A DNA stretch of 64,000 nt from NCBI RefSeq assembly GCF_000281895.1, contig NZ_CM001558.1, forward strand, positions 4,158,556-4,222,555, in the 5' to 3' direction. Position 1 is the stretch's first letter; every line of letters begins with the position of its first letter. This document shows positions 17,964 to 31,905 of this stretch, one piece after another. Source of the stretch: Pseudomonas fluorescens Q2-87. GTDB taxonomy: Bacteria; Pseudomonadota; Gammaproteobacteria; Pseudomonadales; Pseudomonadaceae. A program made the translations under genes and the position numbers. Below the pieces are notes generated by a model. It worked only from the letters and a program-made list of their open reading frames with translations. It did not search any database and was not told the DNA's origin.

Positions 17964-18770
17964 TCAGCGGCGCAGGAATTCGAGCAATGCAGCGGTCACG
18001 AATTCCGGGTTCTCCAGGTTGGAGATATGCCCTGCTTCCGGGATCAGGACAGAGCGACAACCGATCAGCTCGGCCATTTCCTTGGCCTCCGACGGTGGGC
18101 GCGGTTTGTCCTGGTCACCGCACATCACCAAGGTGTTTTTGGCATCGAGTCCGGGCAGGCGCGAGAGGATATCGTCCCGTCCGAAAATGATCCGCCCCAG
18201 CGGCACGATGCTGTCGCGCAAGCGATCAGCCGGCAGCGCAGCCAACGCAGCGCGAAATTGCTGGTAGAGCGGCGACTGCGGATCGATACCCGGCCGGAAA
18301 AAGATCGGCACGACGATGTCCAGCAAGGGTTCGGGAATGCTGCCGCTGGCTTCGATCTTGTCGAACAGCGAGAAGTAATACTGGCGAGTCTGCTCCGGCT
18401 CCACACCCGCGTAGGTGTCCATCAGCACCAGCGACTCGAGCCGCTTCGGCGCCGCCAACGCCAGCCGCGTGCCCCACATTCCGCCCACCGAGAGCCCCAC
18501 CAGGTGGAAGCAATCAATATTCAGGGTATCCATCAACAGCAATGCCTGGCGAGCCAGGTCGTTCAGCGAAGCCATGCCCTCGGGCATTGGCCCGGATTGA
18601 CCGTGGCCCCAAAGATCCGGGGCGATCACCCGGTACTGCCGGGACAACGCGTCGATCTGCGGCGCCCACATCGTGTGGTCCCACAAATAACTGCTGCCTA
18701 GCAGCACCACCGGGCCATGGCCTTGGTCAAGGTAATGAAGGGGTTGTCCGTCAATGGTTGCAAAGGGCAT
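17964..18770 (-). CDS. Alpha/beta hydrolase downstream of pvdL
   Basis: 268 residues with no signal peptide, so cytoplasmic. The fold elements are APDLWGHGQSG, the nucleophile elbow GLSVGGMWG, Asp in MCGDQDKPRP and the C-terminal His in PEAGHISNLENP, close to the 3-oxoadipate enol-lactonase branch. It starts 110 nt after the pvdL stop on the same strand with no terminator or iron-starvation box of its own visible, so it may be read through from pvdL. A role in pyoverdine assembly, such as type II thioesterase-like editing, is possible but not shown by sequence. Confidence 0.75.
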   Translation of the reverse strand: MPFATIDGQPLHYLDQGHGPVVLLGSSYLWDHTMWAPQIDALSRQYRVIAPDLWGHGQSGPMPEGMASLNDLARQALLLMDTLNIDCFHLVGLSVGGMWGTRLALAAPKRLESLVLMDTYAGVEPEQTRQYYFSLFDKIEASGSIPEPLLDIVVPIFFRPGIDPQSPLYQQFRAALAALPADRLRDSIVPLGRIIFGRDDILSRLPGLDAKNTLVMCGDQDKPRPPSEAKEMAELIGCRSVLIPEAGHISNLENPEFVTAALLEFLRR

Positions 18771-18879
18771 CGATGACCTCCTTGTTTGAGTATGAAAAAG
18801 CCTTGGGGAGACTGAGCTGTGCCGGGCGAGGCGTCAACCCTGGGCTTTACGGTGCCAGGACTGACGTATCGCCGCGGGA

Positions 18880-21800
18880 CTACAGCCCCTCCAGCTCCGC
18901 CATCAAGTCATTCAGCCGATCCACTTTCTCCACGGTCATTTCGCTGGCCGCCAACCCTTCGATGTAGTCGGCCAGTTCCTGCACCGTGCTGCACTCGAAC
19001 ATGGCCCGTAGCGGCACGTTGCGTTGCAGGGCCTTTTGCACCCGCGAGGCGATTTGCGTGGCCAGCAACGAATGGCCGCCCAGTTCAAAGAAGTTGTCTC
19101 GCACGCCGACTTTTTCAACCTTCAGCACCGAAGACCAGATGTCCACCAGGGTCTGCTCCAATTCATTGGCAGGTGCCAGGTAATCCTGACTCTGCAACTG
19201 CCCGATTTCCAGGTCCGGCAAGGCCTTGCGGTCGAGTTTGCCGTTGGCATTGAGGGGCAGGCGATCGAGCCATAGCCAGTGCAGCGGCACCATGTATTCC
19301 GGCAGCTCGCTGCGCAGGCGTTGTTTGATGCGCTCCAGGCGTTCGTTCGGGCTCAGCGCCGAATCGGCGGCCACGAGATAACCCACCAGATGCTTGCCAT
19401 TGGCGCCCTCTTGCACGCCCACCGCGCCATCACGCACCTCGGGCTGTTCATGCAGCCGCGCTTCGATTTCCCCCAACTCGATGCGGTAGCCGCGAATCTT
19501 CACCTGATGGTCGATGCGCCCGACATATTCCAGCACGCCATCGCGGCGCCGCCGGGCTAGATCGCCGGTGCGGTAGAGCCGCTCTCCAGGCGCGCCGAAC
19601 GGATTCGGCACAAACACCGGGGCAGTGCGCAGGGGATCGCTGACATAACCGCGGCCAACCCCGATGCCGGCCACGCACAACTCACCGACGGCCCCCAGCG
19701 GCACCAGCTCCAGCGCGCCGTCGAGCAAGTACAGGCGGTTGTTATCGGTGGGCGTGCCGATCGGCAGGTAAGTGCCACGGGTCGACGCCTGATCGACGCG
19801 GAAGAACGCCACGTCATCGGAGCATTCCGCCGGTCCGTAGGCATTTACCAGGCCGATTTCCGGGTAACGCAGCAACCATTGATGGGCCAGTTCCGGCGGC
19901 ATCGCTTCGCCGGTGGGTAGCATCCAGCGCAAGCCGTCGAGGCCAATGCGTTCCTGGGCGAGCATGCCCTGGATCAGCGACGGCACGCTCTCCAGCACCG
20001 TGATGCCCTGGTGTTGCACATGTTCCAGCAGCCCTTGCGGGTCGTGGGCGATGGCGTTGGGCACGATGTCCACCCGGCCACCGAACAATGGCGCGGCGAG
20101 GAACTGCCAGACTGAAATATCGAAACTCTGGGACGCGGTCTGCGCGATCACGTCAGCTTCGCCCAGCGCCAGGTAGGGCACCTTGCTCAGTTGGTTATTG
20201 AGCATGCCGCGCTGTTCCACCATCACGCCTTTGGGCAAACCGGTGGAACCGGAGGTGTAGATCACATAGGCCAGGTTGTCCGGCCGACTGTAGACCCCTG
20301 GGTTTTCCAGCGAAACATCGCTGGCCTGGACGTCTTCCCATACCAGCAGCCTCGGCCGCCCGGAACAGGCGAACGCCTCCAGCAAGGCCAGTGCCTGGGC
20401 GTGACAGGCCCGGGTGCAGACCAGCAGCGGTGTGCGACTCAGCTCAATGATGCGGCTCAGGCGCTGGCTCGGCAGGCCCGGGTCCAGCGGCAGGTAACCT
20501 GCACCGGCCTTGAAGCTGCCAATGATCATGCCCAGCAGCTGCGCATCCCGCTCGGCCAGCAGCGCGACCGGTTGGTCAGGCCCGACCCCGGAGGCGATCA
20601 AGGCGTGGCCGAGGCGGTTGCTGCGTGCATTCAGCTCGGCGTAGCTGTACCGCGTGCCGAGGCAACTGACGGCGATGCATTGCGGATGGGCCGCGACCCG
20701 GGCCTCGAACAGCTCGGCGTAGCTCTGCTCCAGCGGATAGGCGTGCTCGCTCTGGTTGCAGCCGTCGATCAGGAACGCCTGCTCCTCGGTGGCAATCAAT
20801 GGCAACTCGGCCATATCACCGTGGAAACCTTCCATCAGGGCCAGCAGCAAGCGCTTGAACTCGCCCAGCAACCCCTCGACAGTGGACTCGTCGAAGTAGC
20901 GCTGGTCATAGGAAAGGTGCAACCCCAGGTCATCTCCCGGATAGCAGACTGCCGTCAGCGGGAAGTTGGTGTGGGTGCGGCCCGAGTCGGAAGTGGCGTT
21001 GAGGCTTTGGGCGCGGTCCAGCACCGAGACTTCCACCGGCGCGTTCTCGAACACAAACAAGCTGTCGAACAGTGGCTGGCCCTTGGGCAGCTCGCTGACC
21101 TCCTGGATGCTCACCAGCGGCAGGTATTCGTACTCGCGCAGTTGCATGTTGCTGTCCAGCAAGCCACTGAGCCACTGACGGACACTGCAGCGCTGATCGT
21201 CCTCGGGCACCTGCACCCGCAACGCGACGCTGTTGATGAACAGCCCGACCGTGCGCTGCATTTGCGGCAGTTGCACCGGACGCCCGGCGACCGTGACGCC
21301 GAACAGCACGTCCCGGTCGCCACTGACCCGCCGCAGCACCAAGGCCCACGCTGCCTGGGCGAAGGTATTCACGGTCAGTTGGTGGGCCTGGGCCAGCTCC
21401 CGCAGCCGCGCACCGTCACGCTCGTCGAGGCGGGTGTAGCAGTCGCCGACAATCATCCCGCCGCTGTCACCGGCATGTTCGCGCAGGAACGGCCGGTCGC
21501 CAGGGATCGGCGTGGTCCGCTCGAAACCTTGCAGGTTGCGCTTCCACCACTGCCGGGCTTCGGCCAGGCTCTGGCGTTGCAGCCAGCCGATGTAGTCGCG
21601 ATAGCGCGGTGGCACGGCCAGGTGCGCCTCGCGATGTTCGCCGAGGGCGGTGTAGATCTCGAAGAAATCGTCCATCAACAGCGAACGGCACCAGGCGTCG
21701 ATCAGGACGTGGTGGTTGCTCATCATGAACCAGTAGCGCGCTGCGCCGACCCGGATCAGCCGCAGGTGGAACGGTGCCTGGTTCAACAGATCGAAACCGG

Positions 21801-24800
21801 CCTCGCGCTCGTCTTTGAGCATCGCCTGGAGCTTGGCTTCCTGGGCGTCTTCGGGCACGTCAGACCAATCGAGGTATTGCACCGGTGTGCTGCCGGGCTT
21901 GTGGATGATTTGCAGCATGTCTTCGCCGACGTTCCAGCAGAACGAGGCACGCAAGGCCTCATGGCGAGCAATGACCGCCTGCCAGGCCTGGGCGAAACGC
22001 TGCGGGTCCAGTTCGCTGTTGATGCGGTAGCGATCCTGCATGTAATACAGGCCGGTGCCCGGTTCCAGCAGGGTATGCAACAGCATGCCTTCCTGCATCG
22101 GCGTCAGCGGATAGACATCCTCGATCTGTGCGGCCGGCACCGGCAGGCTGTCGAGCTGGCCCTGGGTGAGTTTGGCCAAGGGAAAATCCGACGGCGTCAG
22201 GCCGCCCGCCTCGTCCGTCAGGCAATGCTCGATCAAGCGTTGCAGCTCATCGAGGTAGGTATCGGCCAGGGCGGCAATGGTTTGTCTGTCGTGGCGTTCG
22301 CGGCTGAATGTCCAACGCAGCACCAGCTCGCCGCCGCTGACCTGGCTGTCGATGCTCAGCTCGTTGGGCAGCGGCGCGTCAGGGTCATGGATGGCCCCCA
22401 GTGGTGCGTCCAGCGGCCGGAACAGCGCGTCCTGGCCGAGGGTCTGATCGAGTTGGCCAAGGTAGTTGAAGGTGATCGCTGCGTGCGGCAGGTCGGCCAT
22501 TGCCTCGCGAGTCGCCTTGTCAGCCAGATAGCGCAGCACGCCATGGCCCAGGCCCTTGTGAGGTACTGCGCGCAATTGCTCCTTGATGGCCTTGATGGAC
22601 GCGGCGAAATCTCCGTCCGACGGGCTCAGGCGCACCGGATAAACACTGGTGAACCAGCCCACGGTGCGGGTCAGGTCGATGTCGTTGAACAACGCTTCGC
22701 GACCGTGGCCTTCGAGCTGGACCAGGACCGACGCATGGCCGCTTGAACGGCACAGTACCCGGACCAGGGCCGTGAGCAACAGGTCGTTGACCTGGGTGCG
22801 GTAGGCACTCGGCGCCTGTTGCAGCAGTTGGCGGGTGCGCTCGGCGTCAAGGCGCACATTGACCGTATCTGCGTGGCGCTCCAGGTTCGCGCCATCAGGA
22901 TCCGCGCACGGCAACGTCACTTGCGGACCGCTCAACTGCGCTTGCCACCAACCCAGTTCTTCGCGCAGGGATTCGCTGCCGACATAGACCTGCAAGCGTG
23001 CGGCCCAATCACGGAACGGGCTGGTCTTGGCCGGCAACCGGGTCGTTTGCCCCTCCGCCAGCTGGCGGTAGACGGTTTGCAGATCGTCCATCAACACTCG
23101 CCACGACACACCGTCCACGACCAGGTGATGAATGACGATCAACAGCCGTTGCCGGCCATCGGGCAACTGCGCCAGGACCGCGCGCAACAAAGGTCCGGTT
23201 GTCAGGTCCAGACTGCGCTGCGTCCCGGCAAACAAGCTTTCACACTCTTCTTCGGCTTGCACCGACACGTGCCGCAACAGCGACGCATCGGATAGCGGCC
23301 GGTGCTCCGCGTGCCAGTGCCCGGCAGATTCGTCGAAGCCCAGGCGCAAGGCATCGTGCTGTTCGAAGACACTGCGCAACGCCTGCTCCACAAGCTGCGG
23401 CTCCAGGCGTGTAGCCGGCTCCAGCAGCAACGCCTGGTTCCAATGCTGACGGTTGGCAATCGCACTGTCGAAAAACCAATGCTGGATCGGCGTCAGCCCG
23501 GACTTCCCCATCAACAGGCCTTGCTCGGCAATCACCTGCTCACTGTGGGTGGCGATGGCGGCCAGCGCCTGCACGGTCTGGTGCTGGAACAAGTCCCGAG
23601 GGGTGAAATGAATGCCTTGCTGCCGAGCGCGGCTGACCACTTGGATGGACAGGATCGAATCACCGCCCAGCTCGAAGAAGTTGTCCTCAAGTCCCACCTC
23701 GCCCACGTTCAGCACGTCGCACCAGATCGCCGCCAGGGTTTGCTCCAGAGCATTGCTTGGCGCCACGTAGCGCTGGCGGTTGAGCTCCGGGTCCGGCATC
23801 GGCAAAGCCCGACGATCGAGCTTGCCGTTCGCAGTCAGTGACATGCTCGCCAACAGGATCAGGTGCGTGGGCACCATGTAGTCCGGCAGTTGGACCTTGA
23901 GATGGTGTTTCAACGCGTCGCGCAGGGCCGCCTGCTGTGCGGCGTCCTGTTCGGCGACATCGGTCACCAGGTAACCGGCCAGCTGCTTGCCTCCCGGCAT
24001 GTCGAGGGCCAGCACCACCGCCTCGCGCACCGCGGGATGTTCCAGCAGGCGGGTTTCGATTTCCCCCAGTTCGATGCGGAACCCACGGATTTTCACTTGA
24101 TGGTCGATCCGTCCCAGGTACTCCACCAAACCATCGGCTCGCTGGCGCACCAGGTCGCCGGTGCGATAGAGCCGCCCGCCGTCGGCAGCAAACGGATCGG
24201 CGACAAACCGCTCGGCGGTCATGCCCGGCCGTTGGTGATAACCCTGGGCCAGACCGGCGCCGCCAACGTACAGCTCACCCGTCGCACCTTGCGGCACCAG
24301 GGCCAGGTCGGCGTCGAGAATGTAGGCCACCCGGGCGCCGATCACGCTGCCGATCGGCACACTCGCCGCGCCCTCCTCCAGATGCTCCGGCGCCAGGCTC
24401 GCCAGCGGCATGACCACGGTTTCGGTCGGGCCATAGGCGTTGAAGAACAGGCTCGGCTTGAACGCGCCACGGATGCGTTGCAGGTGCTCGCCGGTCAGGG
24501 CTTCGCCACCGGTGATGCACATGCGCACCGGCAGGGTCTGCCCCCGGGTCGCCAGCCATTGCGCCAATTGGCTGCCGTAGCTGGGGGTGAAGCCGAGGAT
24601 GTTGATGCGGTGCTGGCGAATCAGCCCGCAGATTTCCTCGGCGTCCCACTGTCCCTGGGCCCGCAGCACCACGTGGGCACCGCTGAGCAACGGCACCAGC
24701 AGGCGCTCGGTGGCGGCGTCGAAGTTGATGGAGTAGAAATGCAGTTCGCAATCGTCCGCACGCATGCCGAAGCGCTTGATCACCGCTTGGCAGTGCATGG

Positions 24801-27800
24801 CGATTTCGCCATGGGACACCACCACGCCCTTGGGCTTGCCGGTGGAGCCGGAGGTGTAGATCAGATAGGCCTGGTGTTGCGGCAGGTTGATCAGCGGCGG
24901 CGCGTGTTCGGGGTATTGCACCAGAGCCGTCGAATCCTCTTCGAGGCACCCATGGCCGACGCCGTTCGGTAAGGAGCCCAAGGCTGTGAGCATCGCCCGA
25001 TCACTGAGCAGCAAGGCGACGCCGCTGTCCTCGATCATGTAGTGCAGGCGGTCCAGCGGATATTCCGGGTCCAGCGGCACGTAGGCGCCACCGGCCTTGA
25101 GGATAGCCAGCAGGCCGATGACCATTTCCAGCGAGCGCTCCAGGGCCAGGCCGACCCGCACCTGCGGCCCGACACCGCGCTCGCGCAGCCTCCAGGCCAG
25201 GCGATTGGCGCGGCGGTCGAGTTCGCTGTAAGTCAGGGTCTGCCCGGCGAAGGTCAAGGCCGGCGCGTCGGGATGCATGCGGGCCTGTTCGTCGAACAGC
25301 TCATGGAGGCATTGATCCAGGCGATGCTCACCGGGCTCAACGCCCAGGCTGTCGAGCATCCGCTGCTGCTCATCGGTTCCCATCAACGGCAGCTCGCTCA
25401 AGCGTCGCGCCGGATCGACCAGCAGCGCTTCCAACAGATTGCGCCAATGCGCGGCCATGCGCGCGATACGCGGCTCATCGAATAGATCGGTGCTGTAGGT
25501 CAGGCAGCAACCCAGGCGCTGGTCCAGGTCGGTGACCTCAAGGTTCAGGTCGAACTTGGTGGCCCGGGCATCGTTGACCAAGTACTCGACGCTCATGCCC
25601 GCCAGCGTGCGGCTTTGCTGGAATTCCCAGCGCTGCACGTTGCACATCACTTGGAACAGCGGGTTGTAGGCAGCGCTGCGCGGCGGTTGCAGGGCTTCCA
25701 CCAGATGATCGAACGGCAGGTCCTGATGGGATTGGCCTTCGATGACCGTGTGGCGAACCTGCTCGAACAGTTCACTGACTGACATGTGCCCATCGAGCTG
25801 GCAACGCAGCACCTGGGTATTGAGGAAGGCGCCGATCAGCCCTTCGCTTTCCGGGCGGATGCGGTTGGCCACTGGCGCGCCGATGCGCAGGTCACCCTGG
25901 CCGCTGTAGCGATAGAGCAGCACGGCCAGGGCGGCGGTCATGGTCATGAACAGGGTCAAGCCGTGCTCGGCGTTGAAGGCACGAACCCGGGCGGCCAAGT
26001 CGTCGCTGAGGTCGAAGCGGAACAGCTCGCCGCGATGGCTTTGCACCGGCGGACGCGGACGGTCGCCCGGCAGTTCCAACAGCGGATATTCATGGCCCAG
26101 CTGTGCGGTCCAGTAATCCAATTGCCGTTGGCGCTCGCCAGACTCCAGCCATTGACGCTGCCAGACGCTGTAATCCAGGTATTGCACCGGCAACGGTTCC
26201 AGAGGCGATTCGCGGTCGTCGATAAAGGCTTCGTACAGCGCGCTCAGTTCTCGAGCGAAAATGTCCATCGCCCAGCCTTCGGTGACGATGTGGTGCAGGG
26301 TCAGCACCAGGTAATGTTCCTGCTCGCTGGTCTTGACCAGGCAGGCCCGCAGCAGCGGCCCGGTTTCCAAGTCGAAGGGCTTGTGGGCCTCGCTGTCCGC
26401 CAGCTGCTGCACCCGCTGCTCGCGGGCATCGGCAGTCAATGCCGAGAAGTCCTTCCAGTCCATGCGCAGGCCCGTTTCGGCGTGTACCTGCTGCCAGGCC
26501 ACGCCATCAATGCTCGGGAAGGTGGTGCGCAGGGTTTCGTGACGCAGGATCAACGCCTGCAAAGCCGCCTCGAAACGCCCGACATCCAGCACCCCGCGCA
26601 AGCGCGCCATGCCCCCAACGTTGTAGGCCGGGCTGTCCGGTTCCATCTGCCAGAGGAACCACATACGCTGTTGGGAATACGACAGCGGCACCGGTTGGCT
26701 GCGATCGACTTTATCGATGGGCGGCTGGCGGTTGATCTGGCCGCTGGCCTGGATCAACCGCACTTGTTCGGCAAAGGCGCCCAACTCGCTGGCATCGAAC
26801 AGCACCCGCAACGGCAGCTCGACGTTACAGGCCTGGCGAGTGCGGGAAATGATCTGGGTCGCCAGCAGCGAATGGCCACCCAGGGCAAAAAAATCGTCAC
26901 GCAGGCCGATGCGCACCAGCCCCAACACGTCGCGCCAGATGGCCGCGATCTGTTGCTCAAGGGCGCTGGCCGGCTCGACGTGCTCGCGCACCAGCCATTG
27001 CGGCTCGGGCAAGGCCGCGCGGTCGAGCTTGCCGCTTGGGCCCAAGGGCATGACGTCCAGGCGCAGCATTTGCGCGGGCACCATGTAATCCGGCAGCTCG
27101 GCGGCCAGGGCGGTTTTGAGGCGGGCGTTCAGCGTGTCCTGATCGTCAGCCACGTCCGGGGCGGTGTAGTAGCCGATCAACTGTGGACCGGCCGCGGTGT
27201 CGCGCACCAACACCGCCACTTGGGCGACGCCAGCCTGGGCCAGCAGGCGCGCTTCGATTTCCTGGGGTTCGACCCGGAAGCCACGCAGCTTGACCTGTTG
27301 GTCGAGACGACCGAGGTATTGGAGCACGCCGTCGGCGCTCCAACGCGCCCGGTCGCCGGTGCGGTACAACCGCGCACCGGTCGGCCCGAGCGGGTCTGCA
27401 ACAAAACGCTCGGCGCTCAGGCCCGGACGCCCGAGGTAACCCCGGGCCAGGCCCAAGCCGCCGATGCACAATTCGCCCGACACGCCGGTCGGGACAGGGT
27501 TGAGGTCGCTGTCGAGCACACGGCACAGCACGTTGCCCAGGGGACGGCCGATTGGCGAGCGCTCGCCGTCGGCCTCGGTGCAATGCCAATGGGTGACGTT
27601 GATCGCGGTTTCGGTCGGGCCATAGCGGTTGTGCAGTTGCGCCGCTGGCAGTTGCGCCAGCACGCGGTTGCGCAACTCGGCCGGCAACGCCTCGCCGCCG
27701 GAAAACACTCGGCGCAGGCTGATGCAGCGGGCGCTCAGGGGCTCGTCGATAAACAGGCTGAGCAGCGGCGGCACAAAGTGCAGCGTGGTCACGCCAAACT

Positions 27801-30800
27801 GTTCGACCAACTGGGCGATGCGGTGCGGATCACGGTGCTCGCCCGGGCCGGCGAGCAGCAACTGGCTACCGGTGATCAGCGGCCAGAAGCACTCCCATAC
27901 CGATACGTCGAAACTGATGGGCGCCTTTTGCATCAGCACATCGGTTTCATCCAGCCGGTAGGTGGCCTGCATCCATTGCAGGCGTTCGGCCAAGGCGGCG
28001 TGGGTGTTGCCGACGCCCTTGGGCTGGCCGGTGGAACCGGAGGTGTAGATCACGTAGGCCAGGTGCTCGCCATGCAGGTGCAAGCCCGGCGGGTTGCTCG
28101 GCCATTGCTCCAGATGCAGGGCGTCCATGGCGATGACGCTGACGCCCGCGCAGGCCGGCAAGCGTTCGAGCAGCCCGGTTTGGGTCAGCAACAGATCGAC
28201 GCCGCTGTCCTGAAGCATGTACGCCAGGCGTTCGGCCGGATAGTCCGCATCCAGCGGTACGTAGGCGCCGCCAGCCTTGATGATTGCCAGCACGCCAATA
28301 AGCAGCTGCGGCGAGCGCTCGGCGGCAATCGCCACGCACACGTCGGGGCCGACGCCCTTATCCCGCAGATAATGGGCCAGGCGATTGGCCTGGGTGTGCA
28401 GCTCGGCGAAGTCCATGCGCCCACCGTCCCACAGCAGCGCGGTACGTTGCGGCGTGCATCGGGCTTGTTCATTCAACAAATCCGGCAGCCATTGTGCGGC
28501 CGGGTCGCAGGGCGCCGCGCTCCACTGCTGCTGGGCGGTGTATTCATCGGCAGTCAACAGTGGCACATCACCGACGGCGAGTTGCGGGTCGGCACAAACG
28601 GCCCGCAGCAGGTTGCAGTAATGCTCCGCCAGCCGGGCGATGGTCGCCGCTTCGAACAGCTCGTCGGCGTAATCGAACGACAGCGTCAGGCGACCGTTGC
28701 GATCTTCCTCGCTGTGCAGTTGCAGGTCGAACTTGGCTTCGCGGCTGTGCCACGGCAGCTCATTGGCCAACAGGCCCGGCAGGCGCCGCAAGGCACTCAG
28801 GTCACGTTGCTGGTGATTGAACATCACTTGGAACAGGCCGTGCTCCCGAGCCTGCGGGAAGGCTTCGAGCAATTGTTCGAACGGCAAGTCCTGGTGGGCC
28901 TGGGCGCCGAGCGTGGCTTCGCGGGCCTGGGCCAGCAGCGCGGCGAAGGGTTGGCGTGTTTCGACCAACCCGCGCAGCACTTGGGTGTTGATAAAGAAGC
29001 CGATCAGGCCCTGGGTTTCCAGGCGCGGACGGTTGGCGTTGGGTACGCCGATGCGCAGGTCGGACTGCCCGGTGTAGCGCTGCAACAAGGCCTGGAAGGC
29101 CGCCAGCAACAGCATGAAGGGCGTGGCGTCATGGGCCTGGGCTACGCGACGCAGGGCATCACTCAGGACTTTGTCCAGCCGCAAACTATGCCGCGCCGCG
29201 CTGCGACAATGTTGAGCACTGCGCGGATGGTCCGTGTTGAGGGCCAAGATGGGTTGCTCGTCGCCCAATTGCTGTTTCCAGTAGGCCAGCTGGCGTTCAG
29301 CCTCCCCTTGCTCCAGCCATTGGCGTTGCCAGTTGCCGTAGTCGGCGTACTGCAACGGCAGCGGCGCCAGTTCGGCGACTTGCCCCTGGCTGGCGGCGGC
29401 GTACAGCCGCGAGAATTCTTCGATCAGGACCTTCATCGACCAACCGTCGGCGATGATGTGGTGAATCGTCACCAGCAGTTGATGCTCGTCCTCTTCGAGG
29501 CGCAGCAAGGTGACCCGCAGCAGCGGGCCCTTTTCCAGGTCGAACGGCGTAGCCGCTTCCTCGTCTCGAACCTGCCGCGCCCGGGCCTGGCGTTGATCGG
29601 CAGGCAAGTCGCCGAGGTCGAGTATTTGCAGGTCGAACTCACCGGCCGGATCGACCCGTTGCAGCGCCACGCCATCACGCTCCAAAAACCGCGTGCGCAG
29701 GGATTCGTGGCGCTCGATCAACTGCTGGAAGCTGGTGCGCAGTGCGCTCTCGTCCAACTCGCCGCGCAAGTGCAGGGCGCCCGGAATGTTGTAGGCGTGG
29801 CTCGCCGGATCGAGCTGCCAGGTGATCCACAAACGGTTCTGGGCTAACGACTGCGGCAGTGCTTGATTGCGCGGCAAGGCTTCGATCAACGTTGGGCCGC
29901 CGTCCAGTGGCTGGCTCGCCACCGCTGCGGTGAAAGCGGCCAGGGTCGGGGCTTCGAACAGCAGGCGCAGATTGATCGCCTGGCCCAATTGGTCGCGCAG
30001 ACGGGCGACCACCTGGGTGGCGGCGATGGAGTTGCCGCCCAGCAGGAAAAAATGATCGTCGGCCTGGACCTGCGCCACCGGCAAGTGCTCGCACCAGACT
30101 TGGCCGATCAGGGTTTGCAGGGCCGATGCCGGGCTCGTTGCAGGGCTGTCTGCATCCGCAGCCGATGGGAACAGTGCATAACTGTCGAGGCTGCCTTCGG
30201 CCCAGCGGGAGCGGCAGGCCGTGCGCTGCAACTTACCGCTGGAGGTCTTGGGCAACGCACCGGGATTGAGCAGCACCACCACGCTCGGCGCTTGCTGGCA
30301 GGCTTCGGCCACGGCTTGGCGGATGGCGTTGATCAAGGCGTCGGGCGGCAGGATTTTCTGCACGCTGCGGCTGATTTCCGCTGCGATGCCGATACCTTCC
30401 GCACCGTTCTCATCGACCGCGAACGCCGCGACCCGGCCCTTGCGCACCACCTCCACTTCACGCTCGATGGCTTGCTCGATGTCCTGGGGATACAGGTTCT
30501 GCCCGCGCACGATCAGCAAGTCTTTCAAGCGACCGGTGATAAACAGCTCGCCGTCGCGCAGGAAACCCAAGTCGCCAGTGCGCAGCCAGGTACGGCCTTC
30601 GTGCTGGACAAAGGTCTTGGCGCTGGCCTCGGGATTGCGCCAGTAGCCATGGGCGATGCTCGGGCCGGTGGCCCAGACCTCACCGACCTGATTGTCCGCC
30701 AACGGTTGCAATGTGCCGGGTTCGACGATCAATACCCCATGCCCGGGCTGGCTGACACCGCAGCTCATCACCGCACCGCCCTGCCCCGGTTCGACGCGGT

Positions 30801-31860
30801 TTTGCGCCAACGCCGCGTCATCCACCCGCAACGCAGCAATGCCTTGTCGGCGCGGCGTGCCGGCGACAAACAGCGTCGCCTCGGCCAGGCCATAGGAGGC
30901 CATGAAATTGTCCGGGGTGAAGCCGCACGGGGCGAATTTCTCGGCGAAACCTTCCAGGGTGTCGAGGCGGATCGGCTCGGAACCCGAATAAGCCACGCGC
31001 CAACCGCTCAGGTCGAGCGCCGCGAGGGCCGAATCGCTGACCCGCTCGCTGCACAACCGATAAGCGAAATCCGGACCGCCGCTGATGGTCCCACCGTACT
31101 CGCTGATCGCTTCCAGCCAGCGCAATGGGCGGGCCAAAAAATACGCGGGGGACATCAACACGCAGGGAACGCCGCTGAACACCGGCTGCAACAGGCCGCC
31201 GATCAGGCCCATGTCGTGGTAGAGCGGCAGCCAACTGACGATGACGTCGTCGGGGTTCAGGTCGATGCCGAAGCCGTGGCGAATCAATGATTCGTTGGCC
31301 ACCAGATTGCCGTGGCTGACCTGTACGCCCTTGGGCAAAGCAGTGGAGCCGGAGGTGTATTGCAGGAAAGCGATGTCGTCGTCCCGCAGCGTCGGCATGA
31401 CCCATTGCGTGGCGATAGCCGGGTCGAGCACATCGACGCACATCACCGGCGGTGCCGATTCGATGGCTTGCAACGGGTCGCGCAATGGGCTGCTGGTAAG
31501 CAACAGGCGCGGTTCGGCGTCGGCGATGATCGATAACAGGCGTTCCTGGTGATGCCGACGGGCGGACTCCGGTGGATAAGCCGGCACGGCAATCACCCCG
31601 GCGTACAGGCAGCCAAAAAACGCCGCGACGTAATCCGGGCCACTGGGGAACAGCAACACGACGCGATCCCCAAGGGCTGCGTCAACCTGCAAGGCGGCGG
31701 CGATGGTCCGTGCGCGCAAATCCAGGTCGCGATAACTCAGCACCGCACTCTGCTCCGGGGTGTCGGCAAGGAAGCGCAAGGCCACCCGGTCCGGCGTCAA
31801 CGCGGCGCGGCGTTGGAGGGCATGGGCCAAGGTGCTGGGGAGTTCGAACGCGTCGGTCAT
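18880..31860 (-). CDS. pvdL: Pyoverdine chromophore non-ribosomal peptide synthetase PvdL
   Basis: 4326 residues, the length of PvdL. The order is acyl-AMP ligase (about 1-560, [13 protein letters not shown]), carrier (Ser611), C1 (HHxxxDG from H800), A1 ([10 protein letters not shown] near 1274), carrier (S1664), C2 (HHIVTEG from H1856), A2 (near 2337), carrier GGDS (S2735), epimerisation domain (HHLVVDG from H2911), C3 (HHVLIDA from H3383), A3 (near 3872) and last carrier (S4264). There is no thioesterase, so the chain passes to the next NRPS. By family knowledge it loads a fatty acyl chain, L-Glu, D-Tyr and L-Dab; the single epimerisation domain after A2 fits D-Tyr. An iron-starvation box lies 46 nt upstream. 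Confidence 0.97.
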   Translation of the reverse strand: MTDAFELPSTLAHALQRRAALTPDRVALRFLADTPEQSAVLSYRDLDLRARTIAAALQVDAALGDRVVLLFPSGPDYVAAFFGCLYAGVIAVPAYPPESARRHHQERLLSIIADAEPRLLLTSSPLRDPLQAIESAPPVMCVDVLDPAIATQWVMPTLRDDDIAFLQYTSGSTALPKGVQVSHGNLVANESLIRHGFGIDLNPDDVIVSWLPLYHDMGLIGGLLQPVFSGVPCVLMSPAYFLARPLRWLEAISEYGGTISGGPDFAYRLCSERVSDSALAALDLSGWRVAYSGSEPIRLDTLEGFAEKFAPCGFTPDNFMASYGLAEATLFVAGTPRRQGIAALRVDDAALAQNRVEPGQGGAVMSCGVSQPGHGVLIVEPGTLQPLADNQVGEVWATGPSIAHGYWRNPEASAKTFVQHEGRTWLRTGDLGFLRDGELFITGRLKDLLIVRGQNLYPQDIEQAIEREVEVVRKGRVAAFAVDENGAEGIGIAAEISRSVQKILPPDALINAIRQAVAEACQQAPSVVVLLNPGALPKTSSGKLQRTACRSRWAEGSLDSYALFPSAADADSPATSPASALQTLIGQVWCEHLPVAQVQADDHFFLLGGNSIAATQVVARLRDQLGQAINLRLLFEAPTLAAFTAAVASQPLDGGPTLIEALPRNQALPQSLAQNRLWITWQLDPASHAYNIPGALHLRGELDESALRTSFQQLIERHESLRTRFLERDGVALQRVDPAGEFDLQILDLGDLPADQRQARARQVRDEEAATPFDLEKGPLLRVTLLRLEEDEHQLLVTIHHIIADGWSMKVLIEEFSRLYAAASQGQVAELAPLPLQYADYGNWQRQWLEQGEAERQLAYWKQQLGDEQPILALNTDHPRSAQHCRSAARHSLRLDKVLSDALRRVAQAHDATPFMLLLAAFQALLQRYTGQSDLRIGVPNANRPRLETQGLIGFFINTQVLRGLVETRQPFAALLAQAREATLGAQAHQDLPFEQLLEAFPQAREHGLFQVMFNHQQRDLSALRRLPGLLANELPWHSREAKFDLQLHSEEDRNGRLTLSFDYADELFEAATIARLAEHYCNLLRAVCADPQLAVGDVPLLTADEYTAQQQWSAAPCDPAAQWLPDLLNEQARCTPQRTALLWDGGRMDFAELHTQANRLAHYLRDKGVGPDVCVAIAAERSPQLLIGVLAIIKAGGAYVPLDADYPAERLAYMLQDSGVDLLLTQTGLLERLPACAGVSVIAMDALHLEQWPSNPPGLHLHGEHLAYVIYTSGSTGQPKGVGNTHAALAERLQWMQATYRLDETDVLMQKAPISFDVSVWECFWPLITGSQLLLAGPGEHRDPHRIAQLVEQFGVTTLHFVPPLLSLFIDEPLSARCISLRRVFSGGEALPAELRNRVLAQLPAAQLHNRYGPTETAINVTHWHCTEADGERSPIGRPLGNVLCRVLDSDLNPVPTGVSGELCIGGLGLARGYLGRPGLSAERFVADPLGPTGARLYRTGDRARWSADGVLQYLGRLDQQVKLRGFRVEPQEIEARLLAQAGVAQVAVLVRDTAAGPQLIGYYTAPDVADDQDTLNARLKTALAAELPDYMVPAQMLRLDVMPLGPSGKLDRAALPEPQWLVREHVEPASALEQQIAAIWRDVLGLVRIGLRDDFFALGGHSLLATQIISRTRQACNVELPLRVLFDASELGAFAEQVRLIQASGQINRQPPIDKVDRSQPVPLSYSQQRMWFLWQMEPDSPAYNVGGMARLRGVLDVGRFEAALQALILRHETLRTTFPSIDGVAWQQVHAETGLRMDWKDFSALTADAREQRVQQLADSEAHKPFDLETGPLLRACLVKTSEQEHYLVLTLHHIVTEGWAMDIFARELSALYEAFIDDRESPLEPLPVQYLDYSVWQRQWLESGERQRQLDYWTAQLGHEYPLLELPGDRPRPPVQSHRGELFRFDLSDDLAARVRAFNAEHGLTLFMTMTAALAVLLYRYSGQGDLRIGAPVANRIRPESEGLIGAFLNTQVLRCQLDGHMSVSELFEQVRHTVIEGQSHQDLPFDHLVEALQPPRSAAYNPLFQVMCNVQRWEFQQSRTLAGMSVEYLVNDARATKFDLNLEVTDLDQRLGCCLTYSTDLFDEPRIARMAAHWRNLLEALLVDPARRLSELPLMGTDEQQRMLDSLGVEPGEHRLDQCLHELFDEQARMHPDAPALTFAGQTLTYSELDRRANRLAWRLRERGVGPQVRVGLALERSLEMVIGLLAILKAGGAYVPLDPEYPLDRLHYMIEDSGVALLLSDRAMLTALGSLPNGVGHGCLEEDSTALVQYPEHAPPLINLPQHQAYLIYTSGSTGKPKGVVVSHGEIAMHCQAVIKRFGMRADDCELHFYSINFDAATERLLVPLLSGAHVVLRAQGQWDAEEICGLIRQHRINILGFTPSYGSQLAQWLATRGQTLPVRMCITGGEALTGEHLQRIRGAFKPSLFFNAYGPTETVVMPLASLAPEHLEEGAASVPIGSVIGARVAYILDADLALVPQGATGELYVGGAGLAQGYHQRPGMTAERFVADPFAADGGRLYRTGDLVRQRADGLVEYLGRIDHQVKIRGFRIELGEIETRLLEHPAVREAVVLALDMPGGKQLAGYLVTDVAEQDAAQQAALRDALKHHLKVQLPDYMVPTHLILLASMSLTANGKLDRRALPMPDPELNRQRYVAPSNALEQTLAAIWCDVLNVGEVGLEDNFFELGGDSILSIQVVSRARQQGIHFTPRDLFQHQTVQALAAIATHSEQVIAEQGLLMGKSGLTPIQHWFFDSAIANRQHWNQALLLEPATRLEPQLVEQALRSVFEQHDALRLGFDESAGHWHAEHRPLSDASLLRHVSVQAEEECESLFAGTQRSLDLTTGPLLRAVLAQLPDGRQRLLIVIHHLVVDGVSWRVLMDDLQTVYRQLAEGQTTRLPAKTSPFRDWAARLQVYVGSESLREELGWWQAQLSGPQVTLPCADPDGANLERHADTVNVRLDAERTRQLLQQAPSAYRTQVNDLLLTALVRVLCRSSGHASVLVQLEGHGREALFNDIDLTRTVGWFTSVYPVRLSPSDGDFAASIKAIKEQLRAVPHKGLGHGVLRYLADKATREAMADLPHAAITFNYLGQLDQTLGQDALFRPLDAPLGAIHDPDAPLPNELSIDSQVSGGELVLRWTFSRERHDRQTIAALADTYLDELQRLIEHCLTDEAGGLTPSDFPLAKLTQGQLDSLPVPAAQIEDVYPLTPMQEGMLLHTLLEPGTGLYYMQDRYRINSELDPQRFAQAWQAVIARHEALRASFCWNVGEDMLQIIHKPGSTPVQYLDWSDVPEDAQEAKLQAMLKDEREAGFDLLNQAPFHLRLIRVGAARYWFMMSNHHVLIDAWCRSLLMDDFFEIYTALGEHREAHLAVPPRYRDYIGWLQRQSLAEARQWWKRNLQGFERTTPIPGDRPFLREHAGDSGGMIVGDCYTRLDERDGARLRELAQAHQLTVNTFAQAAWALVLRRVSGDRDVLFGVTVAGRPVQLPQMQRTVGLFINSVALRVQVPEDDQRCSVRQWLSGLLDSNMQLREYEYLPLVSIQEVSELPKGQPLFDSLFVFENAPVEVSVLDRAQSLNATSDSGRTHTNFPLTAVCYPGDDLGLHLSYDQRYFDESTVEGLLGEFKRLLLALMEGFHGDMAELPLIATEEQAFLIDGCNQSEHAYPLEQSYAELFEARVAAHPQCIAVSCLGTRYSYAELNARSNRLGHALIASGVGPDQPVALLAERDAQLLGMIIGSFKAGAGYLPLDPGLPSQRLSRIIELSRTPLLVCTRACHAQALALLEAFACSGRPRLLVWEDVQASDVSLENPGVYSRPDNLAYVIYTSGSTGLPKGVMVEQRGMLNNQLSKVPYLALGEADVIAQTASQSFDISVWQFLAAPLFGGRVDIVPNAIAHDPQGLLEHVQHQGITVLESVPSLIQGMLAQERIGLDGLRWMLPTGEAMPPELAHQWLLRYPEIGLVNAYGPAECSDDVAFFRVDQASTRGTYLPIGTPTDNNRLYLLDGALELVPLGAVGELCVAGIGVGRGYVSDPLRTAPVFVPNPFGAPGERLYRTGDLARRRRDGVLEYVGRIDHQVKIRGYRIELGEIEARLHEQPEVRDGAVGVQEGANGKHLVGYLVAADSALSPNERLERIKQRLRSELPEYMVPLHWLWLDRLPLNANGKLDRKALPDLEIGQLQSQDYLAPANELEQTLVDIWSSVLKVEKVGVRDNFFELGGHSLLATQIASRVQKALQRNVPLRAMFECSTVQELADYIEGLAASEMTVEKVDRLNDLMAELEGL

Positions 31861-31905
31861 GGGGTTTCCTGCCTGAATTCGGCTTACAAGTGGTCACCCA
31901 TGGAA

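Noticed and set aside
18771..18879. Separate iron-starvation box for the hydrolase downstream of pvdL
   Set aside because: No TAAAT or TAATT with CGT at 16-17 nt spacing occurs in this gap.
25786..29847. Very long open frame (1353 codons) on the plus strand
   Set aside because: It is opposite pvdL in a GC-rich, strongly codon-biased gene; the antisense frame stays open as a by-product. The translation has no recognisable domain and is rich in His, Gln and Arg, typical of such shadows. The same holds for the 851-codon frame at 20191-22746.
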